Shown: positions 35,959-42,782 of the stretch, piece after piece
How positions within the stretch are numbered: position 1 is the first letter of the stretch
Layout: each line of letters opens with the position of its first letter
IMG/VR virus record: IMGVR_UViG_3300011115_000308
Span: 1 to 56,450 of that record
Length of the DNA stretch: 56,450 nucleotides
Reading direction: 5' to 3' (one strand)
Origin: a virus
Program-made: the position numbers and the translations under genes
Notes under the pieces: generated by a model
What the model saw: only the letters and a program-made list of their open reading frames with translations
Database searches by the model: none
Told to the model about the DNA's origin: nothing

Positions 35959-36190
35959 GACGCAGCGCCTCCACCATGAGCTTGCAATTGGCATCAACAA
36001 ATTCCACCAAGGTTTCGCCCAGTTCTTCGTTGCTGATCTTGTCCGTTTTAATCGTAAACCCAAAGGTTACATATAAGCGGCCCAACGCGTTCATAACGTC
36101 ACCGTTGCTTAGGCCCTTAGCCTCGGCGTAGTCGGTGGCAAAATTAGCAAGCTTTCGCGCCAGTTCATCAATATGGTCGTTCTTATCCAT
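35942..36190 (-). CDS. Small helical protein, 82 aa
   Basis: Helical, with an acidic N-terminus (DKNDHIDELARKLANFATDYAEAKGLSNGDVMNALGRLYVTFGF) and a C-terminal helix (NEELGETLVEFVDANCKLMVEALRHAEKA). First small gene after the large terminase in transcription order. No recognised family. Confidence 0.6.
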   Translation of the reverse strand: MDKNDHIDELARKLANFATDYAEAKGLSNGDVMNALGRLYVTFGFTIKTDKISNEELGETLVEFVDANCKLMVEALRHAEKA

Positions 36191-36205
36191 GCCGTGATCC
36201 CCCCA

Positions 36206-37843
36206 TCAGGCGTTGTACAAAGGCTCGTTGTGGTTGCCGTGGAAGACCTTGCTGTCTTCGATCTCCGCCATCCGCTCCGGTGCCCGTGTGAGCATACCAA
36301 CATCCCGCAAGTGCTTCAACCCCATGCTCACTGTATCGACAAGATCATCGTGCGCCCCACGAGGAAAGGACGAGGTCTGCCGGATAACCATTTCGGCCCA
36401 GTCTTTATTGGGCGCAAAGATCATTTGCTCACTGAACAGGTGCTGGATGGAGTACAGCCGCGCCACCTTGTCGAGCGTCTTGGGGTCGTACATCTGGACC
36501 CCGAACTTGGAGCTGTTAAACACCCGCCGCAGTTCTTGCGCCACACTGTGCCCCGCTGCCTTGTTTTCGATCAGCAGCAGGTCGACCTTCATCTTGACGC
36601 AAAGCTCTTCCACCTTCTTGACAAGGTTGCCGATCTCCAAGCGGTCCTGCCATGCGTACATCATCATCACCTTGGCGGTCGCCCCCAAGGCCTCGGACTG
36701 GCTACTGGTGGCGCTCTCAATGGGCCGCCCGTACCGATCCACCATGCGCGTTGACGCCTGATCCGCTGACGCGCTGAACACACCCCAGATCGTCATGGCA
36801 CTGGGGTCGTTCTCCGACTTGGTGGTGTAGGCGGTGTCGAGGGCGGCCACGATGTATTCGATGGGCGGGTATTCCTTCTTGTCCCATAGCTGCCACCACT
36901 GGTCCTTGATGATGCCGCCCCCGCGTGGCTCTGGGCTTTGCGCGTACTGGCCTGCGGTTGCGTATTGCCCAAGGGCAAATTCGTCGCGCTCAACGATGTG
37001 CAACGGGAAGCGGTCAGGGAACAGCAACTCCCCGTCGATCTCTCGCGCATCGGTGTAGCCCAGCGCCGTGACGCATTGGCGGTTTGGGTCGTAGCGCATG
37101 GGCAGCATGATGTGGTCGTAGCCCATGTTGTTTTCGAGGATCACGCCGGACACATCACGCTCGTGCAGTCGCTGCATCACCACCACGATGGCCGACCGAT
37201 CAGGGTTGTTCAGGCGGCTGGTGACGGCTTCCTTGAACAAGGTAACCACACTCTCGCGCTTGGCATCGCTGTTGGCGTCGTCCACAGAGTGCGGGTCGTC
37301 AATGATCACCCTGTCGCCCCTGTAGCCCGTGATGCCCGTGAACGCGCAAGCCTGCCGCGACCCCGTGGCCGTGGTTTCGAACTTGGCCTTGGCGTTCTGA
37401 TCGCCCGTGATCGTGACGCGGTCGCCCCAGTGGCCCTGATACCATTCGTCGGACACCAAGCGCCGCATCCGCAGGCTGTCGCGGATCGCAAGCTCAAGGC
37501 TGTGCGACGCGCAGACGTAGCGCATGTTGGGCATGTTGCGCGGCCCCCACTCCCAAGCAGGCCAGAACACCCCGATCAGCAGCGACTTCATCGTACCAGG
37601 GGGGACGTTGACAAGCAGGCGGTTGTAGTACGTTTCATCGTCGTTCAGGACGCCGTCAGTGATCGCCTCAAGGTGGGCGCAGATGTAGTCGATATGCCAG
37701 CCGTGGACGTAGGCCTGCCCGGGTTCGATAACGTGCCACGCCGCCTTCACAAACGATGCCAGCGACATCTCGCACTTGCGCTTTTCGATGGCCCGCAGCG
37801 TGGCTGCTATGTCAATGCCGCGCGGCAGGGTGATCACGCCCAT
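36206..37843 (-). CDS. terL: Terminase large subunit, 545 aa
   Basis: Start chosen at 37843 (MGVITLPRG) with GGAG 5 bases upstream; the phosphatase gene overlaps it by 10 bases. The ATPase half has Walker A VPPGTMKS (residues ~81-87) and Walker B DRVIIDDPHS (~177-184) with a coupling motif region after it. The RNase H-like nuclease half has its acidic residues in ALDTAYTTK (Asp336), LLIENKAAG (Glu426) and GAHDDLVDTVSMG (Asp499/Asp500). It translocates DNA into the prohead through the portal and cuts concatemers. The gene order terS-phosphatase-terL-portal fits. Confidence 0.92.
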   Translation of the reverse strand: MGVITLPRGIDIAATLRAIEKRKCEMSLASFVKAAWHVIEPGQAYVHGWHIDYICAHLEAITDGVLNDDETYYNRLLVNVPPGTMKSLLIGVFWPAWEWGPRNMPNMRYVCASHSLELAIRDSLRMRRLVSDEWYQGHWGDRVTITGDQNAKAKFETTATGSRQACAFTGITGYRGDRVIIDDPHSVDDANSDAKRESVVTLFKEAVTSRLNNPDRSAIVVVMQRLHERDVSGVILENNMGYDHIMLPMRYDPNRQCVTALGYTDAREIDGELLFPDRFPLHIVERDEFALGQYATAGQYAQSPEPRGGGIIKDQWWQLWDKKEYPPIEYIVAALDTAYTTKSENDPSAMTIWGVFSASADQASTRMVDRYGRPIESATSSQSEALGATAKVMMMYAWQDRLEIGNLVKKVEELCVKMKVDLLLIENKAAGHSVAQELRRVFNSSKFGVQMYDPKTLDKVARLYSIQHLFSEQMIFAPNKDWAEMVIRQTSSFPRGAHDDLVDTVSMGLKHLRDVGMLTRAPERMAEIEDSKVFHGNHNEPLYNA

Positions 37844-38433
37844 AGCAACTCCACCAGCCCGTTGTCGTTGAACACCCCGCAGCACAGGCGCTTGGGGCCT
37901 GCATCAAGGCACACGCGCTGCTTGCCTTGGAAGACGTTTGGCGTGTGGCCATGCACCACCATCTTGCCACGGTAGCCGCTGTCGTAGCCTTCGGGATAAC
38001 GAAACATTTGCGTGAACGCCTCCGGCTGGTCGATCAGGTCGTAGGCCGGATGTACGCCAGCGTGTACATACACCCGCGCCGCGTCCTCGTGGTAGCGGGG
38101 CAGGCCGCGAAACCAGTCCATGTCGTGCTGCAATGCGGCATGGTCCAGATCGCCCGACAGCGGGTGCTTGTAAGACAGCAGCGTCGAGGCCCCGCTATTG
38201 TCCAGCCACATGCGCGGGTCGGGAAACGCCACCATGTCCTCATGGTTGCCACGCAGGCACACGGTGTTAGGCAGCGCCCGCACCAGCGCCACCACCTCGC
38301 GGCTCTGGCTGCCACGGTCCACATAGTCGCCCAGAAACACCAGCCGCGCGCCAGCGGGTATCTGCGCCAACAGGGCCTCAAGCTCTGTCAGCCGACCGTG
38401 GATGTCGGTCATCACATAGGTCTTGTCAGGCAC
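37834..38433 (-). CDS. PP2A/lambda-type metallophosphatase, 199 aa
   Basis: I take the GTG at 38433 as start: AAGG lies about 9 bases upstream and the small terminase gene ends just after it. All family motifs are present: DIHG (Asp10, His12), GDYVDRG (Asp36), RGNHED (Asn63, His64), HAGVH (His124) and HGHT (His161). Length is close to lambda phosphatase (221 aa). The enzyme would remove phosphate from Ser/Thr/His residues using two metal ions. Being sandwiched between and overlapping both terminase genes (8 and 10 bases) is unusual and suggests production in step with packaging. Its target is unknown. Confidence 0.9.
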   Translation of the reverse strand: MPDKTYVMTDIHGRLTELEALLAQIPAGARLVFLGDYVDRGSQSREVVALVRALPNTVCLRGNHEDMVAFPDPRMWLDNSGASTLLSYKHPLSGDLDHAALQHDMDWFRGLPRYHEDAARVYVHAGVHPAYDLIDQPEAFTQMFRYPEGYDSGYRGKMVVHGHTPNVFQGKQRVCLDAGPKRLCCGVFNDNGLVELLWA

Positions 38434-38869
38434 CGCCCAGCGCCTTTTCCAGCACGTCAAGCTCGTCGCTCGACAAGTGGTCAATGGTCAGCGTGTGGCT
38501 AACCTGCACCGTGCCAGTGGTAGCGATCTCGACCTTGTCGCCGTATTTCTTGGGCTTGCGCTTGCCTGCCGACCACTTGTACGCATCAATGGCCACACGG
38601 GCCGCGTCAGGGGCGATCTTGCCGTCCCGCACAGCCTGCGCCACTTCCGCAACGCGGTCAGCATCAAGGTCGGCGCTGTCGTCTCGCGCGCGTGTGTATT
38701 CTTCCAGAAAATTCGGGAATTCCCGCGCCCAACGCATCACGGTGCTGTATCTGGGCAGTTCTTTATTTTCTTCAAGGAACGGCACAAGACCACTGCCGCT
38801 AGCAATGGCCTCACAAATCCGATCAGCAATGTCTTGATCGAACGGTATTTTGGGTCTGCCTAAAGTCAT
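38426..38869 (-). CDS. terS: Terminase small subunit (Sf6-like), 147 aa
   Basis: An N-terminal helix-turn-helix region (IADRICEAIASGSGLVPFLEENKELPRYSTVMRWAREFPNF) is followed by an oligomerisation helix pair (YTRARDDSADLDADRVAEVAQAV) and RVAIDAYKWSAGKRKPKKYGDKVEI. The last block (KW-x-A-x-K-x-x-P-K-K-Y-G-D) is typical of Sf6 gp1-type small terminases. It recognises the packaging site and hands DNA to the large subunit. It is the first gene of the leftward structural arm, after the hairpin terminator at 38929-38953. Confidence 0.85.
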   Translation of the reverse strand: MTLGRPKIPFDQDIADRICEAIASGSGLVPFLEENKELPRYSTVMRWAREFPNFLEEYTRARDDSADLDADRVAEVAQAVRDGKIAPDAARVAIDAYKWSAGKRKPKKYGDKVEIATTGTVQVSHTLTIDHLSSDELDVLEKALGGA

Positions 38870-38928
38870 TATGTGGGCCTTTCATAGATAGGATGCACAC
38901 AATATAGATCACACCACGCAGAAAAGAT

Positions 38929-38953
38929 AGATGGGGGCCGAAGCCCCCGATCT
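38929..38953 (-). terminator. Intrinsic terminator between early genes and the packaging operon
   Basis: Minus strand: GGGGGC, loop TTCG, GCCCCC with extra pairs at the base, followed by ATCTATCTTTTCT. It overlaps the last base of the 109-aa gene and precedes the small terminase gene by ~60 bases. Confidence 0.75.
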
Positions 38954-39282
38954 TAGAAGTTGTAGTCGTAGAATTTGCGCGGCTCGCGGGCGACACGGTG
39001 CTTGCCGTAGGCCGACCAGAAGTAACCATCAGCGCGCTTGTAGGCTTTGATTGCGGGGTTGGTTTCGCTGGCCACGATGAACCACCGTTGGTCCTCTTGG
39101 TTGGCACAGTTGGCAGTGAAGCCGCCAGCAACGAAGTTTGGCACCCACGCCGGATCGCGTTGCACGTCCATCTCGCGGATGACGATCTGCTTGCCAGACT
39201 TGCTGACCGACAGGATTTCGAAGGGTTGGACATCAGTGTAGCCGATCAGGTTCGCGTAGCCAGTGGGTAGGGTGCAGGTCAT
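38953..39282 (-). CDS. Early hypothetical protein, 109 aa
   Basis: Start at 39282 (MTCTLPTGYANLIG) with GGAG 6 bases upstream inside the shared CCAACCAC leader. Beta-rich: VQPFEILSVSKSGKQIVIREMDVQ, DQRWFIVASETNPAIKAYKRADGYFWSAYG. Tyr/Trp-rich C-terminus (REPRKFYDYNF). It resembles small proteins encoded in phage early regions that lack known function. The leader links it to the other early genes. Confidence 0.6.
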   Translation of the reverse strand: MTCTLPTGYANLIGYTDVQPFEILSVSKSGKQIVIREMDVQRDPAWVPNFVAGGFTANCANQEDQRWFIVASETNPAIKAYKRADGYFWSAYGKHRVAREPRKFYDYNF

Positions 39283-39305
39283 TTTAATCTCCATGTGGTT
39301 GGGGG

Positions 39306-39521
39306 TCAGAAGGGGATAAAATCGTCGTTGATGTAGGCATCCTTGCGGGCTTGCTTGGCGCAGTTGCACCACTGGACCTCGACCGGACGGGTCAAGCTTT
39401 CGACCTCGGCCCGCATGGCGTACCATGCGTCTTCGGCTGCCAGTTGGGCGGGGGTCTCAATGCCAGCGACCATGCAGGCCTCTTCGTAGCTGTAGCAGGT
39501 CACGCCATAAACGTCATACAT
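39306..39521 (-). CDS. Small early protein, 71 aa
   Basis: Start at 39521 (MYDVYGVTCYSYEEA) following the CCAACCAACCACCGAAGA leader and a promoter at 39559-39587. Three cysteines (residues ~9, 16 and in QWCNCAKQARK) and a helical middle (PAQLAAEDAWYAMRAEVESL). Ends in a basic-then-acidic tail (KDAYINDDFIPF). Unknown function. Confidence 0.6.
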   Translation of the reverse strand: MYDVYGVTCYSYEEACMVAGIETPAQLAAEDAWYAMRAEVESLTRPVEVQWCNCAKQARKDAYINDDFIPF

Positions 39522-39558
39522 TTTCAGTCTTCGGTGGTTGGTTGGTTTCCGTTCTTGA

Positions 39559-39587
39559 TCAGTACATCGTACGAAACACCCCGTCAA
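39559..39587 (-). promoter_or_regulatory. Sigma70-like promoter for the 39306-39521 gene
   Basis: Minus strand TTGACG, 17-base spacer, TACTGA. The spacer ends in CGTACGATG, which also occurs in the promoters at 41341-41375 and 41683-41711. Confidence 0.6.
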
Positions 39588-39600
39588 CACCTATTTTTAA

Positions 39601-39631
39601 TAAAAAGGCCCCCACCGTTTCCGGCAGGGGC
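39601..39631 (-). terminator. Strong intrinsic terminator ending the SprT/HTH operon
   Basis: Minus strand GCCCCTGCC, six-base loop GGAAAC, GGTGGGGGC (9 pairs with two G-U), followed by CTTTTTATT. It separates the 39672-41048 operon from the promoter of the next gene. Confidence 0.75.
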
Positions 39632-39671
39632 AAGGCAGGCAGTCATCAACAGAGAGGCCTACACCATAGCA

Positions 39672-39794
39672 TCAAAAGGGCGGTTCACAATCCTTAAACC
39701 ACACGCCGCCCCAGTTGATCGGGGCACGGGGCTGGGCTACCACTTCCAACAGCCCGATCCACCGCATGAACGAGGCCAGATCGGCGGGGATCAT
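39672..39794 (-). CDS. Very small protein, 40 aa
   Basis: A 40-codon frame (MIPADLASFMRWIGLLEVV...GGVWFKDCEPPF) whose ATG overlaps the stop of the HTH gene by four bases (ATGA). It ends 41 bases before the terminator. The coupling and unusual Trp content favour a real gene, but there is no other support. Confidence 0.45.
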   Translation of the reverse strand: MIPADLASFMRWIGLLEVVAQPRAPINWGGVWFKDCEPPF

Positions 39795-40006
39795 AATTTA
39801 AACCCAAGTCTTTTTCTGAAAGCGCAGAAGCAAATTTCTCGGACCCTTTCACCGCAAATGTCAAAGTCTGCCGCGACAGATTTGTACGATTCACCACTAA
39901 GGACGCGCCTGATGATGATCCTGTCTCTTTCGGTGATGCGGGTATTTGCATCCATCGCGGTCAGGATTTCAGACTTTACCATTCTGGCCTGTGCGATACG
40001 GGTCAT
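39791..40006 (-). CDS. HTH protein (sigma-region-4/LuxR-like), 71 aa
   Basis: Start at the ATG at 40006, overlapping the preceding stop by four bases. The C-terminal half ITERDRIIIRRVLSGESYKSVAADFDICGERVREICFCAFRKRL reads as a sigma70 region 4-type helix-turn-helix: a conserved E-R-D/E-I-h-x-h-h-x-G-x-S-Y-x-x-h-A-x-x-h, then V-R-x-I recognition helix. It probably binds DNA and could regulate phage or host promoters. It lacks other sigma regions. Confidence 0.7.
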   Translation of the reverse strand: MTRIAQARMVKSEILTAMDANTRITERDRIIIRRVLSGESYKSVAADFDICGERVREICFCAFRKRLGFKL

Positions 40007-40239
40007 AGCTTCCACCCATATGATGCTGCAATTGCTTTTATCCCATAAATCAGATCACGAGCCTGATCCTCAGTGTAAATCACAATATCGCTTTCAATGA
40101 TTGTTCCATCAAGCTTTTCTGTGGTTTGATCAAGATTGATACCATGAGAACAGCGCATCAAGGTTATACAATCTTTTGCCATTTGGTCATCGTTGACGTG
40201 AGCGTGACCAACCAAAACAAGGTTACAATCTTTTTTCAT
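40003..40239 (-). CDS. Small early protein, 78 aa
   Basis: Starts MKKDCNLVLVGHAHVNDDQ and ends IKAIAASYGWKL. The strand pattern NLVLVGHAHV and ESDIVIYTEDQARDLIYGIKAIAA suggests a small alpha/beta fold. Two histidines and a cysteine near the start could bind metal. It follows the SprT-like gene by one base. Unknown function. Confidence 0.55.
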   Translation of the reverse strand: MKKDCNLVLVGHAHVNDDQMAKDCITLMRCSHGINLDQTTEKLDGTIIESDIVIYTEDQARDLIYGIKAIAASYGWKL

Positions 40240-40240
40240 C

Positions 40241-40861
40241 TCAAACCTCCCCGACCATATCGCCGCCGCAATCGCCGCAGATCAGGCGCGACCCCATCTT
40301 AGCCCACGCCTTATTGCCGCAGCCACACTCATGCTTGACCTTCGACAGGTCTTTTTTCTTGCCATCGGCCTTGCCACGGGGCTGGGTGAAGTAGGGGATG
40401 TCGAAATTTGGCCCAAGACCCTCGAAAGCCACATCAAACGGCCCGCCTTCGTCGATTATGTGCGTAACCTTGCGGCCCGTCATCTTGCCTGTGCCATCGG
40501 TCGGGGTCAGGCCTACGCGCAGCATCAGGTTGGCCCATTCCATGTTGTGGTGGCCACCCTTGGACGGCTTGCCGTACTCTTGCTGTTCGACGTGGGTCAT
40601 CTCGTGAACCAGCGTGGACAGCACGGCTTGGATGGTGCGGTCCATGCTCTGCGGGTTCAGGGCAACCTCGTGAACCGTGCCCAGATCGGCATCTTTATTT
40701 GCAAACTGGTCGGCCCAGAAATAGCCGTGGGCACCACGCTTGCGGGTCAGGGTGAACAGCACGGGCGGCAGGCGGCTGTCGAACAGGGCCTTGTTGAAGT
40801 GATCATAGGCGCGCTCAAGGCCCGTGTACGTCTCGGCGGTGGGGGTCTGATAATTGGTCAT
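40241..40861 (-). CDS. SprT-like zinc metalloprotease, 206 aa
   Basis: Contains the catalytic HExxH motif (HEMTH, residues 86-90), with a further histidine pair in GKPSKGGHHNMEW as the expected third zinc ligand. The N-terminal strand set (LERAYDHFNKALFDSRLPPVLFTLTR) is typical of SprT/Spartan domains. A C-terminal zinc ribbon is present (HECGCGNKAW...LICGDCGG). SprT-family proteins degrade proteins crosslinked to DNA or linked to replication. In phages they may help remove host or roadblock proteins during replication. It lies in the early region. Confidence 0.85.
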   Translation of the reverse strand: MTNYQTPTAETYTGLERAYDHFNKALFDSRLPPVLFTLTRKRGAHGYFWADQFANKDADLGTVHEVALNPQSMDRTIQAVLSTLVHEMTHVEQQEYGKPSKGGHHNMEWANLMLRVGLTPTDGTGKMTGRKVTHIIDEGGPFDVAFEGLGPNFDIPYFTQPRGKADGKKKDLSKVKHECGCGNKAWAKMGSRLICGDCGGDMVGEV

Positions 40862-40862
40862 C

Positions 40863-41048
40863 TTAAAGGCTCCGGTATGTGGTTGAGATTGCGGCCTCTA
40901 CGGCCTCGGCTTCAGCGCGGGTGGCGTAGGACTTGAAGGGGTAACGCTCGCCCGTAACGGCTTGGATCGCGTCACGCAACTTCTCATTTTTCAAGCTGCT
41001 GGTCAGGATTTCCAGTTCCCAGCCCGACGCGGATTGATAGACGTACAT
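40863..41048 (-). CDS. Small early protein, 61 aa
   Basis: Starts MYVYQSASGWELEILTSSLK and ends in a helix TRAEAEAVEAAISTTYRSL. It follows a CCAACCACTGGAGA leader. The WELE-LTS and SYATRAEAE pattern resembles small double-strand/helix proteins. One base precedes the SprT-like gene. Confidence 0.55.
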   Translation of the reverse strand: MYVYQSASGWELEILTSSLKNEKLRDAIQAVTGERYPFKSYATRAEAEAVEAAISTTYRSL

Positions 41049-41092
41049 GGTGTTCTCCAGTGGTTGGGTGGGGGCCTCAGCCCCCGTTCAGA

Positions 41093-41314
41093 TCAGTCGC
41101 ACAGGCTCTCGTAGCGGTACTCGGCCAAGCCCTCGGCGTACTCTTGCAGGGCCTCGTTCCAGCCGTGGTCATGCCAGTGCTTGTAAGCCTCTTCGTACTC
41201 TTCCTCAGTGGGTTCGTCGCCGTCCTTGTCCCACTCAATGTCGCCATATTCCGGCTCTGCGTAGAAGCCGTAGTCGCCGTAGGTGAAGTGGAAGCAGCGG
41301 TGTAGGTTGTTCAT
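41093..41314 (-). CDS. Very acidic small protein, 73 aa
   Basis: Strongly acidic and aromatic: GDYGFYAEPEYGDIEWDKDGDEPTEEEYEEAYKHWHDHGWNEALQEYAEGLAEYRYESL. The net charge suggests a possible DNA mimic or anti-restriction protein, but I have no family match. It has a CCAACCACGGAGA leader and follows the promoter/operator at 41341-41375. Confidence 0.55.
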   Translation of the reverse strand: MNNLHRCFHFTYGDYGFYAEPEYGDIEWDKDGDEPTEEEYEEAYKHWHDHGWNEALQEYAEGLAEYRYESLCD

Positions 41315-41340
41315 TTTCGTCTCCGTGGTTGGTGTGTCGA

Positions 41341-41375
41341 TGACCCTGTGTACATCGTACGCAACACAGGGTCAA
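41341..41375 (-). promoter_or_regulatory. Promoter overlapped by a perfect 11-bp inverted repeat
   Basis: Minus strand TTGACC, 17-base spacer, TACACA. The arms TGACCCTGTGT (41341-41351) and ACACAGGGTCA (41364-41374) are exact inverted complements around a 12-base centre containing CGTACG. They lie across the -35 to -10 span and look like an operator, or form a stem in a readthrough RNA. Confidence 0.6.
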
Positions 41376-41404
41376 CAACTATTTTGTGCTTTCGCGCACA
41401 ATCT

Positions 41405-41629
41405 TTACGCGGCGACGATGTCGCTGAAGAAGTCCAGCACCGCATCACGGTTGTCGGCGGCGGTTTCCTCGAAGCAGAGGAAGATACCATCGGTGTCGTA
41501 CTTCCCGCAGATCAAGCCTGCCTTCAGCACGATCTGGCAGCCATTGCCCTCGGACCAGAACCGCCCGATCTGTGCTGCACGGCGCTTGCCGATCCAGCGG
41601 TTGATTTGGTTTTGTGAGATGCTTTCCAT
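41405..41629 (-). CDS. Small early protein, 74 aa
   Basis: Start at 41629 (MESISQNQINRWIG) with AGGAGG 5 bases upstream in the shared leader. Alpha/beta: RWIGKRRAAQIGRFW, GNGCQIVLKAGLICGKYDTDGIFLCFEETAADN. Unknown function; preceded by the promoter at 41683-41711. Confidence 0.6.
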   Translation of the reverse strand: MESISQNQINRWIGKRRAAQIGRFWSEGNGCQIVLKAGLICGKYDTDGIFLCFEETAADNRDAVLDFFSDIVAA

Positions 41630-41682
41630 CTCGGCCTCCTGTGGTTGGCGGCCAACCCACCACGGGCTGGCCATAACCCTTC

Positions 41683-41711
41683 ATAGCACACTTCATCGTA
41701 CGGCGCAACAA
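41683..41711 (-). promoter_or_regulatory. Sigma70-like promoter (TTGTTG-N17-TGCTAT)
   Basis: Minus strand TTGTTG, 17 bases, TGCTAT. The same -35 and -10 hexamers with the same spacing occur on the plus strand before the helicase gene (52220-52248). Confidence 0.65.
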
Positions 41712-41831
41712 CTATTTTGTGGCCTTCCGAACAATTTTCTTGGCGGCCCTGCGCTGCTTGCGGTTGCCATTGGGATCGGGATCAACCTTTTCGGTTTCCA
41801 AAGTGATCATCACCCTCTTGGCTTTACGCAT
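41712..41831 (-). CDS. Very small basic protein, 39 aa
   Basis: Start at 41831 (MRKAKRVMITLETEK), with GAGGG just upstream and overlapping the preceding gene by 8 bases. Extremely basic C-terminus (GNRKQRRAAKKIVRKATK). The charge suggests nucleic-acid or ribosome contact. Could be spurious, given its size. Confidence 0.4.
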   Translation of the reverse strand: MRKAKRVMITLETEKVDPDPNGNRKQRRAAKKIVRKATK

Positions 41832-42051
41832 TGCCCTCGACCTCCAGCATCGCATCGGCCATAGCCCACGATTGGTGCGCGATGTTGTACATGTCATTGC
41901 CGCGCGCTTGGATCAGCGCCTGCATGGCCAGCCCAGCCAGCCAGAGGCGGTCAGCAGCGCGATCTGCCCCATCGGTAGGGGTTGGGCTAGGCGGTGCCAT
42001 CTTGACGCTGTAGAGGCCCTCTGGCGCGCCCGCTTCGATGTCTTTGGTCAT
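41824..42051 (-). CDS. Small early protein, paralogue A, 75 aa
   Basis: The C-terminal half RLWLAGLAMQALIQARGNDMYNIAHQSWAMADAMLEVEG matches the gene at 42260-42451 (RLWLAGTIAAGM...YVPTSCVEMADKILEAL), so the two are paralogues with a diverged N-terminus. Four-base overlap (ATGA) with the preceding gene. Helical; function unknown. Confidence 0.6.
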   Translation of the reverse strand: MTKDIEAGAPEGLYSVKMAPPSPTPTDGADRAADRLWLAGLAMQALIQARGNDMYNIAHQSWAMADAMLEVEGNA

Positions 42052-42263
42052 TTCTTGCCCTCCAAGGCTTTAATACGATTTTCGTGGTCCAACATGATCT
42101 GGTGCAGACGCCACCAGTTTTGGTGGCTGTCGCCCAGTTCCATGCCAAGCATGGCCTGAATGGCCAACTGCTCCTTGTACATTGCCTCTTGCTCGGGCGT
42201 TCTCTTGTCCGTGATGTAGACCCGCAGGGGTTCCTTGCCGAAAAGCTTCTTCAGCCAGTTCAT
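42048..42263 (-). CDS. Small early protein, 71 aa
   Basis: Start at 42263 (MNWLKKLFGKEPLR) with GGAG 8 bases upstream; a GTG at 42278 is the alternative. A short amphipathic N-terminus (NWLKKLFGK) is followed by helices (PEQEAMYKEQLAIQAML, WWRLHQIMLDHENRIKALEGKK). Possibly membrane-associated through the N-terminal helix. Lies between the two paralogues and overlaps both by four bases. Confidence 0.55.
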   Translation of the reverse strand: MNWLKKLFGKEPLRVYITDKRTPEQEAMYKEQLAIQAMLGMELGDSHQNWWRLHQIMLDHENRIKALEGKK

Positions 42264-42451
42264 TTTGTTTTCTCCCACTTGTTTCCCTTGTTGAGTGCTT
42301 CCAAAATTTTGTCCGCCATTTCCACACAGCTAGTTGGGACGTATTCCCAGTTCTCACCATCGGCGCACATCCCCGCTGCAATCGTCCCAGCCAGCCACAG
42401 GCGCTTCATGTCGCGGTCATTCTCTTTCAACACATCATCAGACCACAGCAT
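42260..42451 (-). CDS. Small early protein, paralogue B, 63 aa
   Basis: Shares the core RLWLAG...A-x-MAD-IL with the gene at 41824-42051. Starts MLWSDDVLKENDRDMK. Overlaps the preceding gene by 14 bases. Unknown function. Confidence 0.6.
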   Translation of the reverse strand: MLWSDDVLKENDRDMKRLWLAGTIAAGMCADGENWEYVPTSCVEMADKILEALNKGNKWEKTK

Positions 42452-42629
42452 TGCTCGTGATCCTTATCCGTTTGAAATCCGCCTTAAGCTCCCGCCGCAG
42501 GTCGGACATGTGTTCACCTTCATAAACGCCGCACGGCAACTCCACCGTCCAACGGTCGCTGGTCTGGTAAAAGCGCACGGGGAAACGTTGCCCCGTCGCC
42601 TCAAACAGCACCCACTGATTGTCTTTCAT
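42438..42629 (-). CDS. Small early protein, 63 aa
   Basis: Start at 42629 (MKDNQWVLFEATGQ) with AGGAGG 6 bases upstream, after a CCAACCAAGGAGG leader and the promoter at 42656-42683. The longer upstream frame runs antisense through a rightward gene and is rejected. Beta-rich (QWVLFEATGQRFPVRFYQTSDRWTVELPCGVYEGEH) with a basic C-terminus. First gene of the leftward early run. Confidence 0.6.
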   Translation of the reverse strand: MKDNQWVLFEATGQRFPVRFYQTSDRWTVELPCGVYEGEHMSDLRRELKADFKRIRITSNAVV

Positions 42630-42655
42630 CCCATCCCTCCTTGGTTGGTGGCTGC

Positions 42656-42683
42656 ACCATACCACTGGGCACGGCGGGGTCAA
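42656..42683 (-). promoter_or_regulatory. Sigma70-like promoter, leftward
   Basis: Minus strand TTGACC, 16 bases, TATGGT, 27 bases before the 42629 start and just upstream of the CCAACCAA leader. Confidence 0.6.
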
Positions 42684-42717
42684 CAAAAAAAATGTTTGGA
42701 TCGACACAAGTTTTCTG

Positions 42718-42746
42718 TTGCATCGTACTTTCAAACCGATTAAACA
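42718..42746 (+). promoter_or_regulatory. Sigma70-like promoter, rightward (divergent)
   Basis: Plus strand TTGCAT, 17 bases, TAAACA, upstream of the CCAACCAACCACAGGAGA leader of the 42783 gene. It is divergent to the promoter at 42656-42683. Confidence 0.5.
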
Positions 42747-42782
42747 TAACTCACTGACCCCAACCAACCACAGGAGACTACC

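Noticed and set aside
36938-37975. Rightward frame of 345 codons opposite the large terminase
   Set aside because: Antisense to a clearly functional terminase with no own features.
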